Shown in pieces: positions 56,142 to 64,000 of a stretch of DNA of 64,000 bases. Position numbers and translations under genes: made by a program. The stretch's first letter is position 1. Each line of letters opens with the position of its first letter. This DNA is from Novosphingobium sp. PC22D (GTDB lineage Bacteria > Pseudomonadota > Alphaproteobacteria > Sphingomonadales > Sphingomonadaceae). Where the stretch lies: contig NZ_MWMO01000005.1 of assembly GCF_002556635.1 (NCBI RefSeq), forward strand, positions 62,001-126,000. The letters are read 5' to 3'. The notes below the pieces were generated by a model that worked only from the letters and a program-made list of their open reading frames with translations, did no database searches and was not told where the DNA came from.

Positions 56142-58600
56142 CAGTATCGCGCTTGCAGCGTCACTCCGACCACCCGCGAGCGGCCCATCGTGGCGTAATA
56201 GTCCTGCACGCCCAGGCCGTAGTCGGTGCGGTCGAAGTAGGTGAAATACTGCTTGTCGAACAGGTTTTCGGCAAAGAGCATCAGCGAGATGTTGGACAGC
56301 GCATAGCCGACGCGGGCGTTGGCGATCAGGTAATCGCCCAGCTTGTCGATCGGCGCGTTCTGCATGTCGCGCGCGAGGAATGAGCCCGTGTACTTGACGT
56401 CCGCACCCGCGAAGAAGCCCTCGTCCGGCCGGTAGTCGACGCCGGCCGCCACTGACCAGTCCGGCGACTGCGGGAACGACAGGCCAGTAAAGTCGCCGAG
56501 ACCGGCTGCATCGAAGTCGGTAAAGCGCGTGTTGACATAGCCGACCGACAGAAAGCCCGAGACGTCCGGAAGCGGATTGAGCTTCGCTTCGAGTTCGCCG
56601 CCATAGAGGCGCGATTTGCCCGCATTGGCGACGATCCGGGTCGTGCTGCCATCGGGGTTGATGTTGTCGAACTGGATCTGCTGGTCGGTCCAGTCGGTAT
56701 AAAAGACGTTGAGCGACACGGTCCCGGTCGCGCCCATGGTGTGGCGCACCGAGCCTTCGTACGTCGTCGCCTTTTCCGGACCGAAGGTCATGACAATACC
56801 GTCGCTGTCGCGGGTGATGCCACCGGGCCGCCAGCCGCGCTGGAAGACGAAGCCGAGCTTCGTTTCGGGGGAGAGCGCGAGGTCGATCCCCAGCTTGGGC
56901 AGAAACTCGGTCTCGTTCCTTTTCCCGTCGTAATCGACGTTGGACACCGGCTGCGACATGTCGGCGTAACTGCGGCGCAGATGCGAGGCGAGCAGCATGT
57001 CCGTGTGATCGATCCGCCCGCCCGCGACCAAGCTGATCGGATCGGCCAGCGGTACGGTGACTTCGCCGAACAACGCATAGTTGCGCGCGCGATTGAGCAA
57101 CGTGCTGTCATCCGTGCGCGTCGTGGCCCCGCGGGGGGTCGTGATCGTCCTGCTCGCGGCGCTGCGCGAGAAATTGTAGTAGAGACCGGCGACACCGCGA
57201 AGGCCGTTCGCGCCTTCGTAATTGAGCCGCAGTTCCTGCGTGAAGACGCGGTCCTTCTCGCCTCCGGTGGTCACCAGCGCTTCACCCGCTGTGCCGGCAT
57301 TCACCGATCCGCGATCCGACTTGGTGTTCACCAGCGACGTGATCGACGACACGGTGACTTCGGGCGACAGCGTATAGGCGATGCGCGACGCGCTCGAATG
57401 GTTCTTCGTGCTGCGCACTTCCTGATAATACGGCGCGTTGAAATCGCCTCGCCTGTCCGCGAAGTCCCATCCCAGGCCCGGCCCGCCGATATCGTCATAG
57501 GCCGGGGAATCGTAGCTGTAGGCGTGCGACAGATTGATCGTCAGCCCGGGCAGCGGATCGAGCCGCACCTTGCCGCGAAGCTGGTAGTACTCGTCTTCGA
57601 CCAGCTTGTCGTAGCGGTCATATCGCGTGAAGTCGGGATAGTTGGTCTCGCTGTCGCGCCGCTGGTATTCGGCGGCGAAGCGGAATGCCACGCGATCCTC
57701 CACCAATGGGCCGCCGAACGCGACGGCGGCTTCGCGCGTGTCGAGCTCGCCCGCGCTGAGGCGCGCCGCCGCGTCGTAGTCATAGCCCGGATCGCGCGTG
57801 TTCACGTAGATCGCGCCGGCCATCGCCGCGCGTCCCGTCAGCGTCGATTGCGGACCCCGAAAGACCTCGACCTGTTCGACATCCCAGAGCCCGCGCGCGC
57901 CGCGCCTCGTCCCCATCTTGGACTGTTCCGCGCCGTCGACGTAGAGCGCGGCCAGCGGAGCCCCCGAGACGAGGCCCTCCGAATTGATCCCGCGAATGAT
58001 GAAGCCGGTATCCAGCCAGTCACCGTCCATCACGTTGCCCATGGTGCGGAAGGCTTCCCGGAAACTGGTGAGATCCTTTTCCCGAATGTCGCGCGCCGTC
58101 GTCACCGCGACGCTCGCCCGCGTATCGAGCAACGTGCGTGCCGCCTTCTGCCCGGTTACGATGATCTCGGGCGGCTTGATCCTTTCGGGAGTCGTCGCGG
58201 CAACGGTGCGTTCGTTCGCCGTGCGGGCGGCGGGCGCGGGCGCGGCCGGGCGTGACCTCGCGGGCGCGGGTGCCGGAGCCAGAACGTAGCCGCCCTTGCC
58301 GTCCGCGCGCGCCACGATACCGCTTCCGCGCAACAGGGCCTCGAGCCCTTCGCCGGGGGTGTAATTGCCCCGCAACCCTTGCGTGCGCCGCCCCCGCACG
58401 AGATCGGGATCGACCGTGATCATGATTCCCGCCTGACGGCCAAGCCGGGCGATCGCCGCGCCGAGCGAGCCGGCTGGAATGTCGAGCGCGATCTCCGCCC
58501 CGCTCTGCGCCCAGGCGGGCCGGTTCGGCACGACGGCTCCCGCGCCCGCCATTGCGACCAGCGCCGTGGCGTGAAGAAATGTCCGTGCGAAGTGCTGCAT
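56141..58600 (-). CDS. TonB-dependent outer-membrane receptor with N-terminal STN signalling domain
   Basis: 819 aa from MQHFARTFLHATALVAMAGAG, with a signal peptide ending near AWA. Residues about 35-105 are the STN domain (DIPAGSLGAAIARLGRQAGI, GLRGNYTPGEGLEALLRGSG) seen in FecA/FpvA-type transducers, then an Ala/Pro linker, TonB box-like PEIIVTGQKA, the plug (GDWLDTGFIIRGINSEG, VEQVEVFRGPQSTLTGRAAM) and a 22-strand barrel ending VTLQARY. It imports an unknown chelate. STN implies a FecR/FecI pair, which is not in the window. Confidence 0.93.
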   Translation of the reverse strand: MQHFARTFLHATALVAMAGAGAVVPNRPAWAQSGAEIALDIPAGSLGAAIARLGRQAGIMITVDPDLVRGRRTQGLRGNYTPGEGLEALLRGSGIVARADGKGGYVLAPAPAPARSRPAAPAPAARTANERTVAATTPERIKPPEIIVTGQKAARTLLDTRASVAVTTARDIREKDLTSFREAFRTMGNVMDGDWLDTGFIIRGINSEGLVSGAPLAALYVDGAEQSKMGTRRGARGLWDVEQVEVFRGPQSTLTGRAAMAGAIYVNTRDPGYDYDAAARLSAGELDTREAAVAFGGPLVEDRVAFRFAAEYQRRDSETNYPDFTRYDRYDKLVEDEYYQLRGKVRLDPLPGLTINLSHAYSYDSPAYDDIGGPGLGWDFADRRGDFNAPYYQEVRSTKNHSSASRIAYTLSPEVTVSSITSLVNTKSDRGSVNAGTAGEALVTTGGEKDRVFTQELRLNYEGANGLRGVAGLYYNFSRSAASRTITTPRGATTRTDDSTLLNRARNYALFGEVTVPLADPISLVAGGRIDHTDMLLASHLRRSYADMSQPVSNVDYDGKRNETEFLPKLGIDLALSPETKLGFVFQRGWRPGGITRDSDGIVMTFGPEKATTYEGSVRHTMGATGTVSLNVFYTDWTDQQIQFDNINPDGSTTRIVANAGKSRLYGGELEAKLNPLPDVSGFLSVGYVNTRFTDFDAAGLGDFTGLSFPQSPDWSVAAGVDYRPDEGFFAGADVKYTGSFLARDMQNAPIDKLGDYLIANARVGYALSNISLMLFAENLFDKQYFTYFDRTDYGLGVQDYYATMGRSRVVGVTLQARY

Positions 58601-58641
58601 TGAAGAGAGCCCCTTTGAGGTTTCGTTTCCGCGATCCGGTT

Positions 58642-58690
58642 TCACGGAGCGGGACGGACGAAATCGGCAAACGGCTCAAAAAAAGTTCAG
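58642..58690 (-). promoter_or_regulatory. Possible FecI-type ECF promoter of the TonB operon
   Basis: Read on the minus strand, a T-rich block (CTGAACTTTTTTTGAGC) is followed after a GC-rich spacer by CCGTGA, a layout reminiscent of iron-starvation ECF promoters before STN receptors in this group. It is a resemblance from memory, not a scored match. Confidence 0.3.
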
Positions 58691-58706
58691 TGTGGAGGAA
58701 CGGCGT

Positions 58707-59222
58707 TCATGTCGCGGGCCTTTTGGCCTGCTTGCCCTCGAGCATCCGCACGAGGCGGATCAGGCGCTCTCCGGCTTGCGTGAAGGTATCGAGAATACCT
58801 TCGTCGAGTTCGCCCGAGCCGTCGCCGCTCGCGCTCCTCAGGCGATCGGAGAGAAAGATGGCGAGGGCGCGGTAGAAACGCGCCGCCTTGGCCGGATCGC
58901 GCGCGAACTCCGCCAGCATCGCGTCGCGCGGCACCGCCAGCACCCGGCCGGCGCCGGCGGCACGCACATTCGCTTCGGGCGGGCGCTTTTCCACGAAGCT
59001 CATTTCGCCGGTCACATCGCCGAGTCCGAGCATCGCGAGATGCTGGCCAGACCGGGTGGTGACTTCGAATTCGCCTTCGGTAACGAAGAACAAATCGCGC
59101 ACTTCGCGTCCCGCCTCGATCAAGGTTTCACCCGGGCAGAGGCTGCGCACGGCTCCCGAGGCAGCGAGGAATATGACGTCGCGGTCATCCAGTTCGCCCA
59201 GGATATAGAGCGCCTTGCGCAT
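58707..59222 (-). CDS. Cyclic-nucleotide-binding-fold protein
   Basis: 171 aa. The cNMP-type jelly roll spans about 12-125 (CPGETLIEAGREVRDLFFVTEGEFEV, HLAMLGLGDVTGEMSFVEKRPPEANVRAAG). In the phosphate cassette the usual Arg-Ser/Thr-Ala is replaced by PEANV, so cAMP or cGMP binding is doubtful. No DNA-binding domain follows; a helical tail ends the protein. It starts 2 bp after the ABC gene, so it belongs to the NHLP export operon and may regulate it. Confidence 0.8.
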   Translation of the reverse strand: MRKALYILGELDDRDVIFLAASGAVRSLCPGETLIEAGREVRDLFFVTEGEFEVTTRSGQHLAMLGLGDVTGEMSFVEKRPPEANVRAAGAGRVLAVPRDAMLAEFARDPAKAARFYRALAIFLSDRLRSASGDGSGELDEGILDTFTQAGERLIRLVRMLEGKQAKRPAT

Positions 59223-59224
59223 CG

Positions 59225-61696
59225 TCAGCCTCCCATGAGTTGGCGCCGGGCCAGCGCGGCGAAGTGCCCGTTTCGCTTCATCAGGTCGTCGAACGCGCCT
59301 TGCTCCACGAAGCGCCCGTCCTTGAGCACGCAGATGCGCGTCGCGTTGCGTACCGTGGATAGCCGGTGGGCGATCGTCACGCGCGTCGCGTCGAGCGAAT
59401 CCAGCGTCTGCGCGACCCTCGCCTGCGTGGCGTTGTCGAGCGCGCTGGTCGCCTCGTCGAAGAACAGGATGCGCGGCTTTTTCGCCAAGGCGCGGGCGAT
59501 GAGCATGCGTTGCTTCTGACCGCCCGAGAACATGCCTCCGCCCTCGGTCACGGGGGTGTGGATTCCCATCCCCATCATTGCCAGGTCGGGGCCGAGGCCC
59601 GCCGCTTCGGCGGCATCGAGGCAATCCTCGAGGCTGGCATCGGAGGGCCCTCTGATGTTTTCGAGAATGCTGCCGGCAAACAGCATCGAGCCTTGCAGGA
59701 CGACACCGATCTGCGCGCGCATGCGCACGAGATCGAGGTGCGCGATTTCCTGCCCGTCATAGGCGATGGAGCCGACCCGGGGCGTCTCGAAGCCGAGCAG
59801 CAACCGCAGCAGGGTCGACTTGCCCGATCCCGAGCCGCCGACGATCGCGACGTGTTCGCCCGGTTCGACCCGCAAGTCGAGCCCATCAAGGACGGGCGGG
59901 GCGTCCTTGCCGTAGGCGAAGGTCACGGCGCTGACGTCGATCCGTCCGCTCAGCCGGCCCGGATCGCCCGCGCCGCGCGCACGTTCCGTCTCCGCCTCCA
60001 GCACCACGGCGGCGCGCTCTGCCAGCGGCTGCGCGGCAAGCAGGCCGAGCAGGCTGCTGCACAGGCCGATCAGCGTCGCCTGGAACATCCCGAAGCCGGC
60101 GAGGAAGGCGATGAAAGTCCCTGGTGCGATGCCGGCATCGGCAAAGCGGTTCGCCGCTGCAAACAGCACCATCAAGGTGGCGATGGCATAGGCCTGCGCG
60201 ACGATGCCCACCGTTCTTGCAACCCGCTCGCCACGCACGCTCGCGAGCTGTCCGGCGACATAGGCCTCGCGCCAGCGCGCCAGGCCGCGCTTTTCGGCGC
60301 AGCCGGTGCGCAGCTTGGGCACGGCCTCGAGCAGCTCGTAAGTCATGCTCGCCACCTTGCCGTCGAGCGCGGCGGCCTCGCGCAGCGGACCGATCTGCAG
60401 CAGCCGGCCCACGAAAACGAGCGCAATGCTGACGAGGGAAAGCGCGACGGCCACCAGCGCCAGGCTCGCGTCATAGCTGTAGAGCAGCGCGAAATAGACA
60501 ATCGCCATGATCGCGGTGAAGCTCGTCGAAAGGATGATCGATGAGACCAGTCCGCGCATCTGCTCGACGCTCTCGAGCCTCTGGTTGATATCGCCCGCGG
60601 GCAGGTCCCGGAACAGGCTGGTGGGCAGCGAGAGGACGTGATCCGCCAACGCGGCGGCGAGCCGCATTTCGCTTTTCGCGTCGATCCGCGCCAGCGCCAG
60701 CGCGTTAACCGCGCTGAACAGCGTGGCGAACAGCGCCGCCGCGACCAGCGCGATGCCGACGCCGACGAGTTGCCCGGTCGCGCCGGCGGGTACGAAATCG
60801 TCGAAAATCGCCGCTGTCGCGAGCGGTACCAGCAGACCGAGGCATGCCAGCACCACGCTACCCGCGAGGAACACCGGCGCGCCGACGACGACATCAGGCA
60901 TGATGAACCGGCCAAGGTCGAAGAGACCGCGCACCGTGCGCGTAAAGGCCGGATGCAGCGACCACGCCGTCCGCGCGTAGGCGCCGCGATCGTCGAGGGC
61001 GATCGCCTCTCCGCTACGCCGCCGCCAGGCGCCGCGCTTCCAGCGAACACCCACGATCGCGCCATCGTTACGATGCAGCAGCATGGGAAGGCCTTCGCGG
61101 GCGGGCCATCGGCTTTCCAGTTCGATGCGCCGTGCGCGCAGGCCCGCCAACCGGACGATCGGCGCGAGGGCATCGAAAGACACATCGGCCGGGAGCTTCG
61201 CGTCCCCATGCTCGCAACCGAGCGCGGCGGCGAGCCAGGCCAGTTCCGCCCGCCAGTCTTCCGAGGCTTCATGCGAATCGAGCCGGCGTGCGACCAGGCG
61301 GTCCTGCAAGCGGCGGGCCTGCCGTGCCTCGACCTTCGCGAAGTGCGCGTCGAACCCGGCCATGGCTTCGCGCACGGCGGGAAGGGTCGCCTCCTCGTCC
61401 GGCGGAGGCTCGAAGGCGAAGTGATCGGCGAACCAGTGCCTTGCGCTCGAGCCGAGCCCCTCTGGGTCCTCGACCAAGGCCGCGCCTTCGCTCGAGACCA
61501 GGACGATCCGTCCCGGTGCGGATGCATCGGCGGGAAAGACGTGCTGCCCTTCCTCGACGATGGCGATCAGGCGGCGGCGCGCGGCGCTGACCCAATAGGC
61601 ATCGAGCCTGCCGCGCACGACGCGCAGCGGCGGTCCGCCGGGCGGCAGCTCGCGCTGCGCAAAGGCATCGAGCGTGGTTTCCCCCCGCCCGCTCAT
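59225..61696 (-). CDS. NHLP-type peptide export ABC transporter, permease/ATPase subunit (no peptidase)
   Basis: 823 aa from MSGRGETTLDAFAQRELPPGG. A long N-terminal region (to about 290) without C39 Cys motif precedes six membrane helices (about 300-560) and the ATPase: Walker A GGSGSGKSTLL, signature FSGGQKQRMLIARAL, Walker B ILFFDEATSALD, H-loop VTIAHRLSTV. It matches the second ABC protein of NHLP bacteriocin export systems and overlaps the peptidase-ABC gene by 4 bp. Confidence 0.9.
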   Translation of the reverse strand: MSGRGETTLDAFAQRELPPGGPPLRVVRGRLDAYWVSAARRRLIAIVEEGQHVFPADASAPGRIVLVSSEGAALVEDPEGLGSSARHWFADHFAFEPPPDEEATLPAVREAMAGFDAHFAKVEARQARRLQDRLVARRLDSHEASEDWRAELAWLAAALGCEHGDAKLPADVSFDALAPIVRLAGLRARRIELESRWPAREGLPMLLHRNDGAIVGVRWKRGAWRRRSGEAIALDDRGAYARTAWSLHPAFTRTVRGLFDLGRFIMPDVVVGAPVFLAGSVVLACLGLLVPLATAAIFDDFVPAGATGQLVGVGIALVAAALFATLFSAVNALALARIDAKSEMRLAAALADHVLSLPTSLFRDLPAGDINQRLESVEQMRGLVSSIILSTSFTAIMAIVYFALLYSYDASLALVAVALSLVSIALVFVGRLLQIGPLREAAALDGKVASMTYELLEAVPKLRTGCAEKRGLARWREAYVAGQLASVRGERVARTVGIVAQAYAIATLMVLFAAANRFADAGIAPGTFIAFLAGFGMFQATLIGLCSSLLGLLAAQPLAERAAVVLEAETERARGAGDPGRLSGRIDVSAVTFAYGKDAPPVLDGLDLRVEPGEHVAIVGGSGSGKSTLLRLLLGFETPRVGSIAYDGQEIAHLDLVRMRAQIGVVLQGSMLFAGSILENIRGPSDASLEDCLDAAEAAGLGPDLAMMGMGIHTPVTEGGGMFSGGQKQRMLIARALAKKPRILFFDEATSALDNATQARVAQTLDSLDATRVTIAHRLSTVRNATRICVLKDGRFVEQGAFDDLMKRNGHFAALARRQLMGG

Positions 61697-63852
61697 GCTT
61701 CGAGCAACTCGCGATAGCGGCTCGACGCGGCGACGAGATCTTCGTGGCGGCCCCGCTCGACGATCCGCCCCTTGTCGAGCACGAGGATCTCGTCGGCATC
61801 GCGGATCGCCGAGAGGCGGTGCGCGATGATGATGCAGCTCATGCCGCGCCTGCGGATCGCCTCGAGCACGCGCACTTCGGTGAGCGGGTCGAGCGCACTC
61901 GTCGCCTCGTCGAGCACGAGGATCGCGGGATCGGTGGCCAGCGCGCGCGCGATTTCCAGCCGTTGGCGCTCGCCGCCCGACAGGTTGGCTCCGCCTTCGG
62001 CGATCGGTGCGTCGTAGTTGCCCGGACGGCCGGCGATCACGTCGTGGATCTGCGCGTCGCGGCAGGCACGCGCGATGTCCTGCAGCGGCAGGTCGGGATC
62101 GAACAGCGAGAGGTTGTCCTGAAAGCTCGCCTCGAACAGCATGATCGACTGCGGCACATAAGCGAGGCGCTGCGAGAGCATGTCGCGCGGCCATTCGTCC
62201 AGCGGCGTGCCGTCGATCCGGACGGTGCCCGAGATCGGCGCCTCGAGCCCGGCAATGATGCGCCCGACGGTGGATTTGCCCGACCCCGATGCCCCGACCA
62301 GCGCGATGCGGCGCCCCGGCGAGAGTTCGAGACTGAAATCCTGGATCAGCGGCGGATCGAGCGGGGCATAGCCGAACGTGACGTCGCAAAGCGTCAGCCG
62401 CCCACGCTGCAGCGCGAGCGCGGTCTCGCGCGATGAAGTGCGGAACAGTTGCGCCGGCTCCTGCGCGAGGACGTCATCCAGCCGCGAGGTGTAGGAGCGG
62501 ATCTGCTGCAGCTCGGCGCCGAAGCCCGCGAGAGCGGCGACGGGTGCGGAAAAGCTTGCGGCGAGGCTTTGCAGCGCAACGAGTTCGCCGAGCGTCAATT
62601 CACCCGCGATCACCGCGCCGCCCCCGCCGACGAGCACCAGCGCCACCGCGAGCGCGCCGACCAGCAGGGGCATCGGGTCGAGCCAGGCGCTGATCCGAGC
62701 GATCGCCTGCTTGTGGTTGAAGGCATTCACCGCAAGGCCGAGCCAGCGCGCGAAGAGCATGTCTTCCGCGCCGCTCGCCTTGAAGGTCTCCATGTCCTTG
62801 ATGCCCGCCACGCGCGCCCCCATCAGCTTGCCGTGATCGAGCGAAAGCTTGCGGTAACGCTCGGAGATCACTCGGCTGCTGAGCGCGAGAACGACGATGT
62901 TGAGAACGGCGAGAACCAGCACGCCCAGGGCAATCGGCCAGTGGTAGAACAGCATCGCCACGAAGAAGAACAGCGCCGTGATCATGCTCACCAGCGCCAT
63001 GGCGAGCTTTCCGGTCAGCAGACCGGAAAGGCGCTCGTTGAGATCCACGCGATCCGCGATCTCGCCGGTGAAGCGCTGCGAGAAGAACGAGATCGGCAGC
63101 CGCATCATGTGATCCATCAGCCGCCCTCCGGTCGCGAGCGCCATCGCCAGCCGCACCGAGATCAGCGCGCGTGCTTGCAGCAGTGCCAGAACGAACTGAA
63201 CGGCGGCGGTAAGCCCCATGCCGATCAGCAGCGCGGCGAGCCAGTCGTCGAGGCTCCTGACCAGCACGTAGTCGACGAAGATGCGCGAGAAGACCGGAAG
63301 GACGATGCCCGGCACCGCGAGCGCGAGGCTGACGAGGACGGCGAAGCCGAGTGGACCGCGCAGACCGTCAAATCGGCTCCTGAGCGAATCCGCAAGCGCA
63401 GGCCGGCGATCTCCGCTGACGAACTGCGGCCCGGGCGCGAACGTCAGGACAACCCCGGTGAAGGACTGCTCGAATTCTTCCATCGCCAGCCGCGCGCGCC
63501 CGTTCGCGGGGTCGTTGACCCAGACATGCCGCGCGTCGGCGCCTTCCACGACGAGGAAGTGATTGAAGTTCACGAACGCGATCACCGGCCTATCGAAGTC
63601 GACGAGATGCGCCATCTCGGCCTTGAACCCCTTGGCCTCCAACCCCAGCGTGCGCGCAGCGCGCAGGATCGAGGATGCCTTGGCGCCATCGCGCGAAACT
63701 CCGCAAAGCTGGCGCAGTTCGTCGAGCGGCAGATGCAATCCCCAGTAGCCGAGGATCATCGCCAGCGAGGCGGCGGCGCATTCGGCCGCCTCCATCTGCA
63801 GAACGACGGGCGTCCGGTTCGGCGAACGCGACAGGATTGCGGACACCGGCAC
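61693..63852 (-). CDS. NHLP-type export ABC transporter with N-terminal C39 peptidase
   Basis: 719 aa from GTG 63852, which overlaps the HlyD-like stop (TAGTG). The C39 domain has the Cys motif QMEAAECAAASLAM, the His motif FNHFLVVEG and VNDPANG; it cuts double-Gly leader peptides. Six helices follow (about 160-420), and the ATPase has GASGSGKST, LSGGERQRLEIARAL and ILVLDEATSALDPLTE. Partner of the downstream peptidase-less ABC protein. Confidence 0.93.
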   Translation of the reverse strand: MPVSAILSRSPNRTPVVLQMEAAECAAASLAMILGYWGLHLPLDELRQLCGVSRDGAKASSILRAARTLGLEAKGFKAEMAHLVDFDRPVIAFVNFNHFLVVEGADARHVWVNDPANGRARLAMEEFEQSFTGVVLTFAPGPQFVSGDRRPALADSLRSRFDGLRGPLGFAVLVSLALAVPGIVLPVFSRIFVDYVLVRSLDDWLAALLIGMGLTAAVQFVLALLQARALISVRLAMALATGGRLMDHMMRLPISFFSQRFTGEIADRVDLNERLSGLLTGKLAMALVSMITALFFFVAMLFYHWPIALGVLVLAVLNIVVLALSSRVISERYRKLSLDHGKLMGARVAGIKDMETFKASGAEDMLFARWLGLAVNAFNHKQAIARISAWLDPMPLLVGALAVALVLVGGGGAVIAGELTLGELVALQSLAASFSAPVAALAGFGAELQQIRSYTSRLDDVLAQEPAQLFRTSSRETALALQRGRLTLCDVTFGYAPLDPPLIQDFSLELSPGRRIALVGASGSGKSTVGRIIAGLEAPISGTVRIDGTPLDEWPRDMLSQRLAYVPQSIMLFEASFQDNLSLFDPDLPLQDIARACRDAQIHDVIAGRPGNYDAPIAEGGANLSGGERQRLEIARALATDPAILVLDEATSALDPLTEVRVLEAIRRRGMSCIIIAHRLSAIRDADEILVLDKGRIVERGRHEDLVAASSRYRELLEA

Positions 63853-64000
63853 TATTCCCCGCTGGGCACAAGCCAGTCGATCAGGCGCTTGCGGCGCACG
63901 GTCACGTTGCCCGCGGCAAGCGTGCCCACCTCGATGCCGCCTTCGGGTCCGTCGGAACTGGTCCAGGCGAAGCCGCTGGGCGCGGCCGGGTCACTGTCGA
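63852..64000 (-). CDS. HlyD-like adaptor of the NHLP export system (C-terminal end only)
   Basis: 49 codons at the window edge ending GTLAAGNVTVRRKRLIDWLVPSGE, the typical end of HlyD-family secretion proteins. Position upstream of the C39 ABC gene supports it. The rest and the peptide substrate lie beyond the window. Confidence 0.7.
   Translation of the reverse strand, partial: DSDPAAPSGFAWTSSDGPEGGIEVGTLAAGNVTVRRKRLIDWLVPSGE

Overview
The window is GC-rich chromosomal DNA from an alphaproteobacterium, most likely Sphingomonadales (Novosphingobium/Erythrobacter/Sphingomonas-like). This rests on the gene order and protein character (a full division/cell-wall cluster beside cysK and a ferredoxin, TonB receptor plus PepSY operon, cytochrome-c-type ccmAB), and the assignment below order level is inference.

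Layout. (1) 1-15951, minus strand: a complete dcw cluster in the order mraZ-rsmH-ftsL-ftsI-murE-murF-mraY-murD-ftsW-murG-murC-murB-ddl-ftsQ-ftsA(partial), nearly all genes overlapping by 1-4 bp. Its leader carries four GGGA boxes at 9-10 bp spacing, a candidate MraZ operator. (2) 16260-33259: ordinary chromosomal genes: two envelope proteins, cysK, a 2Fe-2S ferredoxin, an AlkA-like glycosylase, phhB, ccmAB, a frameshifted DUF2200 gene, map, a DUF3298-like lipoprotein, an M17 aminopeptidase, an SH3-only protein, argC, two Tyr/Arg/Asp-rich exported paralogues, a GT4 glycosyltransferase, rarA, a DUF429-like protein and a DUF885 metallopeptidase.

(3) 33350-53540: a tRNA-Thr(UGU) gene followed by a 20-kb integrated element. 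The last 48 bp of the tRNA region are repeated at 53493-53540 with one mismatch (attL/attR). A 19-bp sequence, GGGGTAACGCTGGGGTTAC, occurs just inside both ends in the same orientation and looks like an integrase arm site. The element carries a complete type I-E CRISPR-Cas locus (cas3-cas8e-cas11-cas7-cas5-cas6e-cas1-cas2 and 41 repeats/40 spacers). It also carries an unusual phosphatase/ADP-ribosylglycohydrolase fusion facing a resolvase-like protein without a visible catalytic serine, a cluster of eleven GTGTTCC/GGAACAC boxes that look like iterons, and an operon AlpA - two tiny ORFs - small ORF - TOPRIM protein - DUF927 helicase-like protein. A tyrosine integrase lies next to attR. An IS5-family transposase remnant sits between attL and cas3. 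The set AlpA + TOPRIM/helicase + iterons + tRNA integrase resembles a P4-like satellite or self-replicating island, with the whole adaptive immune system as cargo.

(4) 53541-64000, minus strand: a non-coding stretch with a strong plus-strand terminator, then a TonB receptor (STN domain)/small membrane protein/PepSY operon for probable iron-chelate uptake. Last comes an NHLP-type peptide export cluster: HlyD-like adaptor (partial), C39 peptidase-ABC, second ABC, and a cyclic-nucleotide-binding-fold protein that lacks the usual phosphate-binding Arg.
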